A stretch of 64,000 bases of DNA from Ascarosepion bandense (lineage: Eukaryota > Mollusca > Cephalopoda > Sepiida > Sepiidae): positions 5,917,501-5,981,500 of the forward strand of contig JBBBDQ010000913.1 of the NCBI GenBank assembly GCA_037127315.1, written 5' to 3'. The translations under genes were made by a program, and so were the position numbers. The notes beneath the pieces were generated by a model. It did not search any database, was not told the origin of the DNA, and was given only the letters and a program-made list of their open reading frames with translations. Shown one piece after another: positions 9,826 to 21,660 of this stretch (positions are counted from its first letter, which is position 1; every line of letters starts with the position of its first letter).

Positions 9826-10262
9826 TTTTAATCATATCACCCCGAGCAAGGCAGTAACGCCACTGATGTGCAGGGGTCTACGTGAGAGTGAAAAGATTTG
9901 GAAAAGAGAAAGCTGGAAACCACATCCTAAACAGGGAACAAGGGATGAGCCTCTATACCTGTACAATAGACGTGGGTGGAGTGTGAACCGGGCGATAGTT
10001 ATATTATCTACGCCAATTGAAAAAAAAAATGAAAAAGAAGAAAAAAAGAAAATTGAAAAGATTGGAAAAGAGAAAGCCGGAAACCACATCCTGAACAGGG
10101 AACAAGGGATGAGCCTCTTCACCTGTTCAATAGACGTGGGTGGAGTGTGAACCGGGCGATAGTTTAGTCTATCTACTCCAATGGGAAAAAAATGAAAAAG
10201 AAGAAAAAAAAAGAAGAAAAAAAGAAAAGTGAAAAGATTGGAAAAGAGAAAGTTATATACCA
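9826..10262 (-). mobile_element. LINE 3'-tail family with internal duplication
   Basis: It starts with the terminal block atcaccccgagcaaggcag next to a T-rich run (a poly(A) tail on the minus strand). It carries two to three copies of the block with gaacaagggatgagcctct, gtgggtggagtgtgaaccgg and agtttagtctatctactcc. Related copies are at 15497-15820, 19685-20065 and 47735-47895. There is no coding capacity; this is probably a non-autonomous element riding on the LINE tail. Confidence 0.7.
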
Positions 10263-10597
10263 AATATCTGTGGTCACGCGATCCCAGCAGTTGCCAGGAG
10301 ATCCGTGCTCAATCACACGTGCCAGCATCAACACCCTCCTCCTACGTAACAGGGAGGTAATTAACTGCTGGGTGTGGAAGAATTAGAAGCAGAAAAATTA
10401 CTAATGAGTAGGAACAAAAAAGAGTAATGAAGACAGTAGATAATGATTGACATTGTATCTAAAATACTTGGGTCAAATCACTGGAACCACCCAACGCCTA
10501 TATCCACTGGACTATTCTTAGCACCTGAAGAAGGCCAGAGCCTAAAATGGTTGAAAAATCATAAACATGGCGATAAAGACGAGGACTTCTTCTTCTT

Positions 10598-11090
10598 CTA
10601 TGTGACTTGTCCCTTCAGGACGTAGGCGATCATGGTTCTCCACGTCTCCCTATCCCTTGTGGCTCTTAGTATGTTTGCTCCTGTTACACCTCGCAACCCC
10701 CGTTCCGTCATCCACCTGATCAGGCCCTGCAAATATGTTATCCGCTGCCTTCCTCTGTCTCTCTTTCCTTCTATGTGGCCTGTCAGTATCAGGTTCTCCT
10801 AGCTCTCCTTTCTCATTGCGTGTCCCAGGAACTTCAGTTGTCTCTTCCTGATGCTCATTATTAATTTCCTTTTTGTTGCCATTCTTTCCAACACCTCATC
10901 GTTGCTTGCATGCTCAGTCCACGATATCCGCAGCATCCTTCTGTAGAACCACATTTCCACGTGTTCTAACAGGAGATGGAAAGTGCGACACAGAGATTTG
11001 AAGGCGAATTGGCATGGCAAAGGACGCGTTCCAGAAGCTGAGTAAAGTACTAACACACAGGAAAATTCCACTAGAAGCAAAGACAGGTTG
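10598..11090 (-). mobile_element. RTE-type LINE 3' end with inverted 5' part
   Basis: 10598-10965 encodes, on the minus strand, the end of an RTE endonuclease-RT protein (EMWFYRRMLRISWTEH, then RKRQLKFLGHAMRKES). 10966-11090 is in the opposite orientation and encodes an earlier part (DGKCDTEI-like; GMAKDAFQKLSKVLT). In the copy at 32449-32772 these parts are collinear and separated by about 30 codons that are missing here. This inversion-plus-deletion is the signature of twin priming. Confidence 0.75.
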
Positions 11091-11127
11091 GAAGTTTGGG
11101 ATATATTATTTTCATGAATTCATGTAT

Positions 11128-11438
11128 TTGTGCATTGTGGCACAATGGGTATCGACTCAAAACGACACATCAGGATGCCGAGTTCGAATTCCAGTTGAAT
11201 TCCTTGCATCCACTTACGCACAAATACTCTTGGGAAAGGTATTAATCTGTCTCTTCCCTCCAGTTATGGGTTAAATAATAGGACAGATTGGGTTCTATAG
11301 CCTTGGCTAGCAACCAGTCTACTGCAGAAAGCAATGGCAACCCACTGCGGGATAACTTTCTGCTTAGTCAGTCATGTCTCTTTTGAGACATGATTGCCCA
11401 AAGCGTGTATCACGTATAGCACTTAACTGATGAGAGTA
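11128..11438 (+). mobile_element. tRNA-derived SINE, full length
   Basis: The head gtggcacaatgggtatcgac and B-box-like GAGTTCGAATTCC are followed by the ggttaaataataggacagat and actgcagaaagcaatggcaa blocks and the self-complementary end (gtcatgtct ... agacatgattgccc). It lies directly beside the inverted RTE copy. Confidence 0.8.
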
Positions 11439-11599
11439 TTGCATAATACAAATCTGACTTTCTTTTATTGAGCTTTGAGAGTTTGGTTAGACTAGTGATA
11501 TTGATATCTCTTTGAATCAAATGATGTAACTAAGCTAATCCTAATGATGTAGACATCATTTTAGAAATCATTATGTATCTGTCTATTTTAGCCTGCTTT

Positions 11600-12510
11600 T
11601 ATCTCAATCTGTTTCTGTCTGTGTGTTTCAAGTTTTTATCCTAGTCTATTTCTATCTATCTATGACCTTTCTGTCTATTTCTGTCTATTTCATTCTGTTT
11701 CTACATTTCTATATTTCTATCTTTCTATCCCAGTCGGCTTCTATCTATCTCAATGCGTTTCTATCTATCTCAGTCATTTTCTATCTGTTGCTATCTATCT
11801 ATGAAAAGTAAATGAAGATCATGTTTTGTCATGTTCATATTTAAGGGCTTCTATGCTTCAAGAATATCCCAGTCGACTTCCATCTATCTCAATGCGTTTC
11901 TGTCTATCTCAGTCATTTTCTATCTGTTGCTATCTATCTATGAAAAGTAAATGAAGATCATGTTTTGTCATGTTCATATTTAAGGGCTTCTATGCTTCAA
12001 GAATATCCCAGTCGACTTCCATCTATCTCAATGCGTTTCTGTCTATCTCAGTCATTTTCTATCTGTTGCTATCTATCTATGAAAAGTAAATGAAGATCAT
12101 GTTTTGTCATGTTCATATTTAAGGGCTTCTATGCTTCAAGAATATCCCAGTCGACTTCCATCTATCTCAATGCGTTTCTGTCTATCTCAGTCATTTTCTA
12201 TCTGTTGCTATCTATCTATGAAAAGTAAATGAAGATCATGTTTTGTCATGTTCATATTTAAGGGCTTCTATACTTCAAGAATATCCCAGTCGACTTCCAT
12301 CTATCTCAATGCGTTTCTGTCTATCTCAGTCATTTTCTATCTGTTGCTATCTATCTATGAAAAGTAAATGAAGATCATGTTTTGTCATGTTCATATTTAA
12401 GGGCTTCTATGCTTCAAGAATATCCCAGTTGACTTCCATCTATCTCAATGCGTTTCTGTCTATCTCAGTCATTTTCTATCTGTTGCTATCTATCTATGAA
12501 AAGTAAATAC
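11600..12510 (+). repeat. 139-bp tandem satellite with CTAT-rich lead-in
   Basis: ccagtcgacttccatctatc recurs at 11869, 12008 and 12147, a period of 139 bp, for about five units ending at 12510. Each unit combines a degenerate (CTAT)n part with a unique part (agatcatgttttgtcatgtt). The 11600-11800 lead-in is CTAT/TTTC-rich simple sequence. Units are 98-100% alike by eye. Confidence 0.9.
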
Positions 12511-12712
12511 TTTTTGATAGAGTTGTAAGTGAAGAGATGGGAATTTGGCATGTCTTGTTTAATAGACGAAAAGAGTTAAGGAATGGGAGGTCGTTAAATT
12601 GAGAATTGGGTTAAACAAAACAGAACAGAAAGGGAAGGGTTGGAATATAAAAAGAGTGTATAGAGAAAAAATAATAATATATATATATATATATATACTG
12701 TAATTATATACA

Positions 12713-12764
<52 letters not shown>

Positions 12765-12792
12765 CTGTAGTAAAGAGAATAGAGAATAAAAT

Positions 12793-13557
12793 ATATAGAG
12801 AAAAAATAAAGAAGGGGAAAAAAAGAAAAGTAAGAAAAAGGAGAAAATATCAAATAGAAAATACTCGATATGTGTCAAATAAATTTAACTTTAAATGTTT
12901 AAAAGGGTTAAAGATTTGGAAAAAAAAAGAGAAAAAGTATATTTAGGGGAAAAATAAGATTTTAAAAATTTAATTAAGTTAATCTAATTAAAGATATTTT
13001 TAGGTATAGACAAACTAAATAACGATTAAAGAAAATTATAAATTTTTAAAAAATTAAAAAAAAAATTCTTGAAAAGATTTTTATATAAATTTAATTTTTT
13101 TTTATTTATATTGAATCTCTTAGGAATTTCATGTTGAAATGTTCATTCAGTATTTTTGAATTTTGAAAATTTAGTGTATAGAGAAAAAATAAAGAAGGGG
13201 AAAAAAAGAAAAGTAAGAAAAAGGAGAAAATATCAAATAGAAAATACTCGATATGTGTCAAATAAATTTAACTTTAAATGTTTAAAAGGGTTAAAGATTT
13301 GGAAAAAAAAAGAGAAAAAGTATATTTAGGGGAAAAATAAGATTTTAAAAATTTAATTAAGTTAATCTAATTAAAGATATTTTTAGGTATAGACAAACTA
13401 AATAACGATTAAAGAAAATTATAAATTTTTAAAAGATTAAAAAAAAAATTCTTGAAAAGATTTTTATATAAATTTAATTTTTTTTTTATTTATATTAAAT
13501 CTCTTAGGAATTTCATGTTGAAATGTTCATTCAGTATTTTTGAATTTTGAAAATTTA

Positions 13558-13560
<3 letters not shown>
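12793..13560. repeat. 384-bp direct duplication
   Basis: Two almost identical AT-rich units begin at 12793 and 13177 (tatagagaaaaaataaagaa) and end in ttttgaattttgaaaattt. TA tracts flank both ends (12674-12762 and 13564-13600). No ORF. Confidence 0.88.
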
Positions 13561-13601
<41 letters not shown>

Positions 13602-13604
13602 ACT

Positions 13605-13965
13605 GCCTAATGACTCACATTTTCGTAACAAAAATTTATCATAAATAATCAAACCGGTAGAAATAACTATATCATACTGTTTGATTATAAACAGAATATA
13701 TACTTAAATACGAGTATCGATCAAAAATAATGTTCAAACAAATCATTTCAAATTGTCGGTTGTTTATAACCAGTTTCGTTAATCTTTGTTAATTTCCGTA
13801 ACAAGTTTATATTTGTTGACATTACAATACATTTCAGGGCAGAGATGGTTATTACGATAAATTCGAAAACTGTGTTATAGGCTTAATTTGACTTCGTTTA
13901 GACTGATCGTCATTCGTGGTCGACAGGTCTAAGACGTGCCAGATCACATAGCTACCTACAAAAAA
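13605..13965 (-). repeat. dispersed AT-rich repeat, copy 2
   Basis: Reverse complement of the 1145-1410 repeat, with an extra outer part (cacattttcgtaacaaaaat, aataatcaaaccggtagaaa) that recurs at 16380-16420 and 17110-17155. Confidence 0.65.
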
Positions 13966-13969
13966 TCAC

Positions 13970-15443
13970 TGCTCATTTTCGATACCTCAATTTAAATTCA
14001 ATTTTTAAAAATACAAATGTTTTCTTGAAGCTTTAATTTTAGCTTTAATTTTAGCCAAGAGATTAAATTTACTAATTACAGTAAGCAAAATACTTTGGTT
14101 TAGTTCAAACCGAAATTATATTGCTCGGAATCACAAATTTAACTGCTGAAAAATTTTTTTTTGAATTTACCGCCATTATTGAGTAATCAACACTTTATGT
14201 AAACAGTAGATAAATTTTTGTTTTAAAAATCTTGCACCAAAAAAATATACCTTCTTGACACGTTATTTAAGTTGATTTTTATAATTGAAACTTACCTTTA
14301 TCTGATTTCAAACAAGTATTAACTGCTTACTGCCGGGAAATTTACAAAATAAATCACTCTTTACTGACGGTAGACCTCTTGTCAGCGCTTATCTAGGCGA
14401 TAAATTATGTGTTGACAAGTAGCAGGTGTGAATGACGTTTGGATGGCGACCGAAAGTGACAAAAAATTCATGTAGCTTAAAACGTAACATTTGGAAATTT
14501 AAATTTTTTTGTTTTTTTTTTAACAAAATAGTAAAACTAAAAATTTAACATAATATTTTCAGCAAGTATAATATTTTATAGAATTTTAGTTTAGATTTAT
14601 AGCCAGACTATGCTTTCTGAATAAATAAAAATAAAATATGCTTTCTGAATAAATAAAAATATGCTTTTTGAATAAATAAAAATTTAAATTTCTTTTAAAA
14701 GAAAGAATTAAATTAAAATAACCGAACTAAGTTATATGATGTTATTTATTAATATTTTTCTGAAATATGAAATATTTTTATGTTTAGATATTATGATATT
14801 ACATATTTATCTTAAATTATTAATATGCTTTCTGAAAAATTAAATTTCTTTTAGAATAATTTTAATTTAATTTAAAAAGAATGAAATTAGAATCAAGGTG
14901 TGGTTTGTGTAGTTTTCGACATAAGGGGAATTCATCCAAACACTTGTTAACTTCCAAAAACAATACGACCTTTACGGAAACTTGTTATGACCCCTATGGA
15001 ACACCGTACTTAATAAAAATTTCCAAAATTTAATTTTTTTAAAAATTATTTTAAAAGTAAAATTGGTAAATGATTTTTATTAAACTTTTAAATTTTCGAT
15101 AGGAAATATGATAATCAATTCTTAAGTAAAAAAGAAATTCAACAACGTTTTTATAACAGGTTTTTAAAATATTTTAACACTTTTATGAATTATTATAATA
15201 AAAAAATAAAAAATATAACAATTATTTCAAAATTTTATTAGTAAACGAAAAATTATTTTTTCTTCAGACTATAATGTCCTTAATAATTATTATTTATTCC
15301 AGCAATTTAAAGTTTGTCAAATTAAATTATATCAGTGTTTTATTGCATTTTTATCTTACTCTTCGGAGCAGATTTTCGGCCAGGTTGTCCACTTTAGAAT
15401 AAAAAACATAGATGATTTATATGCCCCAATGAGTCCTGCATTT

Positions 15444-15499
<56 letters not shown>

Positions 15500-16330
15500 C
15501 ATATCACCCCGAGCAAGGCAGTAACGCCACTGATGCGCAGGGGGCTACGTAAGGGTAAAAAGAATGGAAAAGAGAAAGCCGAAAACCGCATCCTAAACAG
15601 GAAACAAGGGATGAGCCTCTTCACCTGTTCAATAGATGTGGGTGGAGTGTGAACCGGGCGATAGTTTAGTCTATCTACTCCAATTGAAAAAAAGAAAATA
15701 AAATAATAAAGGAAAAGAGTGAAAAGATTGGAAAAGAGAAAACCGGAAACCGCATCCTAAACAGGAAACAAGGGATGAGCCTCTTCACCTGTTCAATAGA
15801 TGTGGGTGGAGTGTGAACCGGAATAAAAAATTTTTTACAGCTAATTAAAATTTATTAAAATTTCATGGATTTACGTAGAGGGGGAATAACAGAGTAAAAA
15901 AAATATTTCCACCAAGAAATTTAAAAAAATAATAATTTCAAAAATAATTTCATTCATTTGTGAATGAGTACTGAAGGTTTCATTCAAATCTGACTATTAT
16001 TTGATTTTTGTGAGAATTTTCAAATTAATGTTTGTTACCGGGAAAAAAGTGGGTTGTGTTATCCTTACGTAACCCATTGTAATAAAGGCGTAATATTTTT
16101 TTAGCCGCTAACTCAAAGAAAAACAACATTTTCTATCAAAATTTCGAAAATGTTAGCAGGGATTCAAAAATTTTTTAAAAAAATTAAAAATTGCTTTGAT
16201 CTTTCCTCTTAATAATAATATAACTATTTTGATGGAAAAGGTTTGTTTTATTAAGTTTATGAACTTTTTTATTCATACTATGCTGTTTCATGCTGTTTTT
16301 AGAGATTTTTTTGGAAGTACCTACGATGGC
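13970..16330 (-). repeat. large AT-rich dispersed repeat, copy 1
   Basis: Several blocks recur as reverse complement at 53640-54740: the ggagcagattttcgg/aatgagtcctgcattta region at 15360-15450, the acagtaagcaaaatacttt region at 14080 and the tactatgctgtttcatgctg region at 16280. No long ORF. It is interrupted by a LINE tail at 15448-15830. It may be a decayed DNA transposon or PLE derivative: the other copy ends in a PLE C-terminal fragment. Confidence 0.5.
15448..15830 (-). mobile_element. LINE 3'-tail element with long poly(A)
   Basis: A run of about 49 T (15448-15496) is followed by atcaccccgagcaaggcagt. Two internal units with aaacaagggatgagcctctt and gggtggagtgtgaaccgg follow. On the minus strand it ends in poly(A), so it is a retroposed copy, nested in the large AT-rich repeat. 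The uneroded poly(A) suggests a young insertion. Confidence 0.75.
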
Positions 16331-16426
16331 TTCCCCTATGTGGATAGGGGTGGCAGGTTCAAATCCTGCCGAATGACACGCATTTTTGTAACAAAAATTT
16401 ATGGTAATTAGTCAGGCCGGTATAAA
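16331..16426 (+). repeat. tRNA-like repeat, first unit
   Basis: It has a CCCCTATGTGGATAGGGG-type stem and a B-box-like GGTTCAAATCC with a TGGCAGG/CCTGCCG T-stem, followed by aatgacacgcatttttgtaa. It looks like the 3' half of a tRNA-derived SINE. The Helitron begins at its edge and the repeat resumes beyond it. Confidence 0.5.
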
Positions 16427-16730
16427 TCTAAACTTATTTATAAATGGAACTTTGTGTGTCTGTGTGTCTCCGTTACCTATAGACTCCGAAACGGCTGAAC
16501 CGATTTTCTTGAAAATCTACACAGTTGTACTACAAGCGTCTGCGAGTGTTCTTAGCTAGGTTTTGTATTGAGGTACCCCCGATAAATATCAAAAATTGAT
16601 AATCGAAAAAATCGGGTTATAGAAGGAGTGCTCCGATTTTAATCAAATTTGATACACTCATAGACAAAGGCATAAGAAACGATATTCAGAAGTTTCAAGG
16701 TTGTAGTTCTTATAACAGTGCATAAAATCG

Positions 16731-16797
<67 letters not shown>

Positions 16798-16973
16798 AGA
16801 TGTTTGTGTGTGTCTGTTTATCTGTCTGTATGTCCTTTATACTAATCAACAATTTTTATCCGATTCTCACCAAACTTCACACAAATAGTCTTTAGGCTGA
16901 GTCTGAGCTCCAGGACCTTGGAATAGCTTTAAAGCTTTCATTACACCCGAGCAACCCCGGGCTATACTGCTAG
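16427..16973 (+). mobile_element. non-autonomous Helitron
   Basis: It starts TCTAAACTTATTTATAAA after an A. It ends in a GC-rich hairpin-like ccccgggctatactgctag (CTAG), followed by T. The TC...CTRR ends between A and T are the Helitron rule. The internal block cgaaacggctgaaccgattt and an internal (TA)n are shared with copies at 31375 and 55044. No Rep/helicase coding. Confidence 0.8.
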
Positions 16974-17241
16974 TAAATATATAATGCTGTTTGATTATAA
17001 ACCTCTCAACCACGAATAGCCTCCAGTCGAGAGGTCTAAGATGTTGCCAGATCAAATGGTAGCTTCCCCTATGTAAATAGGGGTCGCAGGTTCGAATCCT
17101 GCTGAATGGCACACATTTTCGTAATAACAATTTATAGTAAATAATCAGGCCGGTAGATATAAATATATAATACTGTTTAATTAAAAAACAGAATATCTAC
17201 TTAAATACGAATATCGATAAAAAGAAATGTTCAAACAATTC

Positions 17242-17245
<4 letters not shown>
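16974..17245 (+). repeat. tRNA-like repeat, second unit
   Basis: ctctcaaccacgaatagcct, then a CCCCTA/TAGGGG anticodon-like stem (loop TGTAAA) and B box GGTTCGAATCC with GCAGG/CCTGC. It continues into the cacattttcgtaataacaat and atctacttaaatacgaatat blocks of the 1145/13655 repeat. This links that repeat to a tRNA-derived head. Confidence 0.55.
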
Positions 17246-17289
<44 letters not shown>

Positions 17290-17292
<3 letters not shown>

Positions 17293-18200
17293 TAGAGACA
17301 AGTTACAAAAGACCAGTTTATCTTAAATCAGTTTTTGACATCAAATTGTGAATTTTCTTGTTAAAAACGTTGAAGAATTTTAATAATAAGGAAAGAGGGT
17401 TTGGGGAATCTGATACTCATGGGACGGATAGAGAAAAAGAGAAAGAGGGGAAAATAACACATATCATAATATCAGAAGGTGGCAACACACACACAGAGAC
17501 ACACACACACATATATATATATCCTTGTGCAAATTAACTGAAACAAAATGAATAATGTTTTCCTAGGATCTTTCACACTTTTCCTGATCACGTAAACGTC
17601 GTCTCTTGGCGTGGTTTTTCTCTTCCGACTGCATTTTCTTTTACATGTTGAACTCATGAATCCAGTTTGTATCTTCGCCTTGATGACACAACTGAGAGTT
17701 AAAAGGCTGACGCCAACAATATCCACGATCTCTCTTTAAGATTTACCAGTGTGTTCGTGTAGCGTTACAATTTTCGTACACTTCTTTGGAGTAACGAGTC
17801 TGGGCGTGATAAAAATCTGATGCAACCACGGATAACGCAGTATTTTTCAAGGACAAACAAACTTCATCATACACCCCGAAAATATATTAATACCACTGAA
17901 AATAGATTCATACACCCCGAAAATAGATTAAAATAGAAATCGATTACACCCTGTAACTCCAGTGGGTCTAAAACTGACCGTACGGTGAAAGAAAGGAAAC
18001 TAAAGCAGTTGTTTCAATTAATTTGCACGAAGGCGTATATATTTCATGTAAAAGAGAGGCTACTTCTGGCTTTATGCTACGTTCTTTGGTTACTGACTTG
18101 AATGCAGTTTGGTTCAGCTATCAAATTGAACGCTCTCAGTTACCGGGGTTTGTTTATATCCTGTGAATAACCTGTTGTGAAAGCTGCCTGTCTCTACCAT
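17290..18200. other. unassigned intronic sequence
   Basis: No gene, RNA or repeat is recognised apart from a short CA/TA run at 17488-17522 and a three-fold cacccygaaaatagatta motif near 17875-17935. Confidence 0.5.
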
Positions 18201-18326
18201 TACGCAGATGGCTCAGTGGTAAGATGTTCATCTAATGACAAATTCGTTGGATTTCTATCCCAGATTGAAGATAAACAGATAATCTAGCTGCATTGAAGAG
18301 CTGTGATACAGGCTTGTCTGCAGATG

Positions 18327-18330
<4 letters not shown>
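18201..18330 (+). mobile_element. ribozyme-SINE relic, copy 1
   Basis: The tRNA-like head ATGGCTCAGTGGTAAGATG (A box) and a decayed B box (GGATTTCTATCC) are followed by gagctgtgataca and ttgtctgcagatgatta. These match, in order, the stem II and cleavage-site part of the intact copy at 51008-51140. The CTGATGA is changed and GAAAC is deleted, so the ribozyme is dead. The end runs straight into (TA)n, as in the other copies. Confidence 0.55.
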
Positions 18331-18383
<53 letters not shown>

Positions 18384-18384
18384 T

Positions 18385-18504
18385 TTTTTTTTAACTTTAA
18401 TCCAAAAGGAAAAGCAGGAAGGTAAATCCCAAAGACCCGATCCTAATTAATATTAATATTTTAACGGTTTTTGAACTTCGAAATTTATTTTATTATAATT
18501 TAAG

Positions 18505-18510
<6 letters not shown>
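18385..18510. repeat. dispersed AT-rich repeat
   Basis: A further copy of the aaaagcaggaaggtaaat / gatcctaattaatatta family, lying between two TA tracts (18331-18380 and 18507-18554) just downstream of exon G. Confidence 0.55.
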
Positions 18511-18556
<46 letters not shown>

Positions 18557-18597
18557 CTTAAATTAAAATCTAATAAATAACATAAATAATAACTTAC

Positions 18598-18690
18598 CTC
18601 GCTTTTTGGGGTTTTTATTGTGATGCTGAAGTTCGTACGGTTAGAATTCTGAAGATAGTAATGGCCCAGGATTCCCTCGTAGGGTGTTTT
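18598..18690 (-). CDS. iGluR-like exon G (end of amino-terminal domain)
   Basis: Acceptor ttacatttcag and donor GTAAGT bound 93 nt, 31 codons in phase 0. KTPYEGILGHYYLQNSNRTN is the family's 'f.G.tG...f...G.R.n' block. FSITIKTPKSE is the 'f.i..l' strand. It joins F (FFQSM) and H (VGSIYI) without breaking frame. NRTNFS carries a potential glycosylation site. Confidence 0.82.
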
Positions 18691-19069
18691 CTGAAATGTA
18701 AATAATAGAAGCTTTTGTCTATTGGTGACAAATGCTAATCTTTAATTTTGCAGACACTTATATTCTTTGCTAGTTTAGACTAGCTTTAAAAAATAGTCTT
18801 CCTTTAGTCCATGTTCAATGTTTTGTTTTTTAATAATTTTTTTTTATTCAGAATGATTTTATTTATTTTTTCTTAACAGTCTCTAAAATAGATTAATGTT
18901 TAATTTAAAATGTGATTAAGTTTTTTAATATAAAATATTGCATAGCATTCTATTTCTACCCCCATCCCCACCCCCAACCATATTATAGCTCCCTGTTTCC
19001 GTGTTGATAAAGTAAAGATTCTCTGGAGTTAGCAAAATCAAGTCAGAAAATTGACAGCTTTTGTCTACT

Positions 19070-19380
19070 GGTCAGTCAGTCAAGTGCCATACGTGATACA
19101 CGCTTGGGCGATCGTGTCTCGAAACAGACATGACTGACTGGGCAGAAGATTATCCCGCAGTAGGTTGCCATTGCTTTCTGCGGTAGACTGGTTGCCGACA
19201 AAGGCTATAGAACCCAATCTGTCTTGCTATTTAACCCATAACTGGAAGGAAGAAACGGATTAATATCTTTCCCAAGGGTATTTGCGCATAAGTGAATGCA
19301 ATGAGTTCGGCTGGAATTCGAACTCTGCTCCCCGGCTTCTCGTTCCGAGCCGATATCCACTGTACCACAACGCACATCTT
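19070..19380 (-). mobile_element. tRNA-derived SINE, full length
   Basis: Head at the right (ccgatatccactgtaccac, minus-strand GTGGTACAGTGGATATCGG), tail at the left (cagtcaagtgccatacgtga), with all central blocks present. Confidence 0.82.
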
Positions 19381-19684
19381 GTCTACTGATAACGAATGCT
19401 AATCTTTAGTTTTGCAGTCGTGCATGTTCTTTGGTACTACTCTGGGGAAGTGACATTATCTTTCTCTGCAGAGAACTAGTCAATTTAACGTATACTAAAT
19501 ACCTAATATTTATTTTTCCACCCATTTGTTTTTTCCTCCGGGATGTTAGCAACCCGGTAGGATAAAATTAAACCTACAAAGGGCAGAAGAACTTTTACGG
19601 AGCCAACGGCCAGCTAACTAGAGGTGGTGTCTCAATAAATCACCGTGCAGAAGGCAACGGGATACCACTCCATTATTTACCTCC

Positions 19685-20065
19685 CCCGCACAATAAATAG
19701 TAGATAGACTTCAATTGGAGTAGATAGACTAAACTATCGCCCGGTTTACACTCCACCCACGTCTATTGAACGGGTGAAGAGGCTCATCCCTTGTTTCCTG
19801 TTTAGGATGTTGTTTCTGGCTTTCTCTTTTCCAAACTTTTACTCGTATTTTTTTCTTTTCTCTTTTTTTTTTTTTTCGATTGGAGTAGATAGACTAAACT
19901 ATCGCCCGGTTTACACTCCACCCACATCTATTGAACGGGTGAAGAGGCTCATCCCTTGTTTCCGGTTTAGGATATGGTTTCCGGCTTTCTCTTTTCAAAT
20001 CTTTTCGCTCTTATGTAGGCCCCTGCACGTCAGTGGCGTTACTGCCTTGCTCGGGGTGATATAAT
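19685..20065 (+). mobile_element. LINE 3'-tail family, plus copy
   Basis: Two units of the cggtttacactccacccac / gaggctcatcccttgtttcc block end in gttactgccttgctcggggtg and then an A-rich tail (20066-20090). It sits directly before the RTE 5' region. Confidence 0.7.
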
Positions 20066-20089
20066 TAAAAAAAAAAACAAAAAAAAAAC

Positions 20090-20900
20090 CCAACGGCGTG
20101 AAGGGGGTTAATTCCAAAGAAAGAAACTCCTTGCTCGGTAAGGATTGGATTAGGCAACAGGTGTCACCTGGCCGTCAACTGGCGACTGTTATCACCAACG
20201 GCGTAAAGAGGATATTCTATACCAAAATTAGTCCCTCGCCTGGGAAGGAACAACATGAGCAATAGGTGTCTCTTAGGGACATGGGATGTCAGGATGCTCA
20301 ACAACTGTGGACAACTAAAGAATTTCAAGCAGGAGATGGACAGACAGAAGATCAATATTCTGAACATATGCGTAACCAGACGGCTTAACAATGCAAACTT
20401 CAGCAGCGACGACAACAGGATAACTTACGCAGGAGGCAAAAGCAACGAAAAAGGAGTCGGCTTAATACTGGACAAAGAAGTGAAGAAATGCGTTCTTGGA
20501 TACTGCCAGCTTTTAGAGAGAGTCCTCTTGGTTAAACTGAGAGAAAGACCCTTCAACATATCTATCATAGTAATTTATGCACCAACAACACAAAGCACTG
20601 AGGAATCATTCAACTCTATACTGGATAATGCCAAGGCTCAGTGCAAAAGCCAAGAAATCAGAATAATAATTGGCGACTTGAATGCCAAGGTAGGTAAAGA
20701 AAGGGAAGGAGACACGCCCGGCAACGTTGGATTAGGAGTCCGCAACGAACGAGGAGAAAAATGGGTCCAGTGATGCACAACAAATGACCAGTTGCTTAAA
20801 CTAAAACCTGGTTTCAAGAACACCCACGACGTCTATGGATGTTGCCACCAAATGATGCAAATCCACGTCTACTTTAGTATTTAACCCACAGATAGGGGAG
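20090..20900 (+). mobile_element. RTE-type LINE, 5' end
   Basis: A candidate 5' leader (20100-20254) precedes the endonuclease reading frame described next. After 20773 the frame is broken, though related text continues briefly (DQLLKLKPGFKNTHDVYG-like) to about 20860. The RT domain is absent. Confidence 0.65.
20255..20773 (+). pseudogene. RTE LINE apurinic endonuclease domain, truncated
   Basis: 172 codons from an ATG, starting MSNRCLLGTWDVRMLNNCGQ. The frame follows the exo/endo/phosphatase fold of RTE elements. 'GTWDVRMLN' is the first active-site strand (Asn expected where Asp is seen). 'GVGLILDK', 'IIVIYAPT' and 'IIIGDLNAKVG' (the catalytic GDxN) follow in order. It ends at a TGA after RGEKWVQ. 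The catalytic GDLN is kept; the first-strand change and the missing RT make it a dead copy. Confidence 0.78.
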
Positions 20901-21351
20901 AAAGAGACAGACTCATGCCTTTCCCATTGTTATCAGTACAAAAGTTGAAAGTAGCTAACTAAATTGGAATTTTATTTCGATTTTAATTTCTGCGTTGATC
21001 GACGTTAACCAACCGTACATTTTTTTCATCAAACTCTGATTAAGATTTCCGAGAAAATAACACAATAGATATCGTTTATTTTGTAGACACAGAAGTAAGC
21101 CCAGATCAGCTCTGCTTTCAATATTATCGCTTGCGGGAAACACGTGAAATGACCTCGGGGCATAAGCTAGTGAAGTTTTAAATTAATAGTTCGTCGTCGT
21201 CCTGCGGCCTCGTCCGAGATCGAACTCACTACACCCCTCCAGTATTTCCTGTGCATTTGGAACCCTGGCGCAATTTGCAGCGAAATTCATAATCTTGTCA
21301 AATAGCTGAATACTTGATGTTTCGCCAGGGCTACCAAGGGTGTTTTTATTC

Positions 21352-21660
21352 TTACGGCATATCACGTTGAATACACTGGTTCTCGTTCGATCACCAAATT
21401 TAAGCAACGTTGAGCCTGGTCAGTTCTTATATGGGTGACCACTTGGAAATACCAGGCGCTGTAGGCGTTCAGTGACGGATGTGCGTTGTGGTGCAGTGGA
21501 TATCGGCTCGGAAAGAGAAATCGGTGAGCCGAGTTCGAATTCCAGTTGAATACCCTGCATTCATTTCAGCACTGGTACCCTTGGGAAAGGTATTAATCCG
21601 TCACTTCCCTCCAGTTATGGGTTAAATAACAAGGTGGGGCCTGGAGGCAACCCATCTAGT
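21352..21660 (+). mobile_element. composite 5S rRNA-tRNA SINE
   Basis: 21352-21471 is plainly 5S rRNA-like: tatcacgttgaatacac, gatcacc.aa.ttaagcaac, gagcctggtcagt and gggtgaccacttgg in the order of 5S. A tRNA-like head follows immediately (gcgttgtggtgcagtggata, GAGTTCGAATTCC), then the usual SINE body. Both internal promoter types thus sit in one element. Related copies lie at 27166-27595, 46930-47515, 55960-56290 and 56820-57105. Confidence 0.8.

Noticed and set aside
10505..10560. Hammerhead-like CTGAAGAAGGCC ... GTTGAAAAAT
   Set aside because: The stem II complement is largely lost and the GAAA context is A-rich. It could be a relic, but there is too little to call.
16331..17120. Functional tRNA-Thr genes
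   Set aside because: Only the anticodon-stem-like and T-arm parts are recognisable, twice, within a dispersed repeat.
21352..21471. True 5S rRNA gene
   Set aside because: Several substitutions in conserved helices, a constant fusion to a tRNA-derived SINE body, and other scattered copies show that it is a retroposed SINE head.
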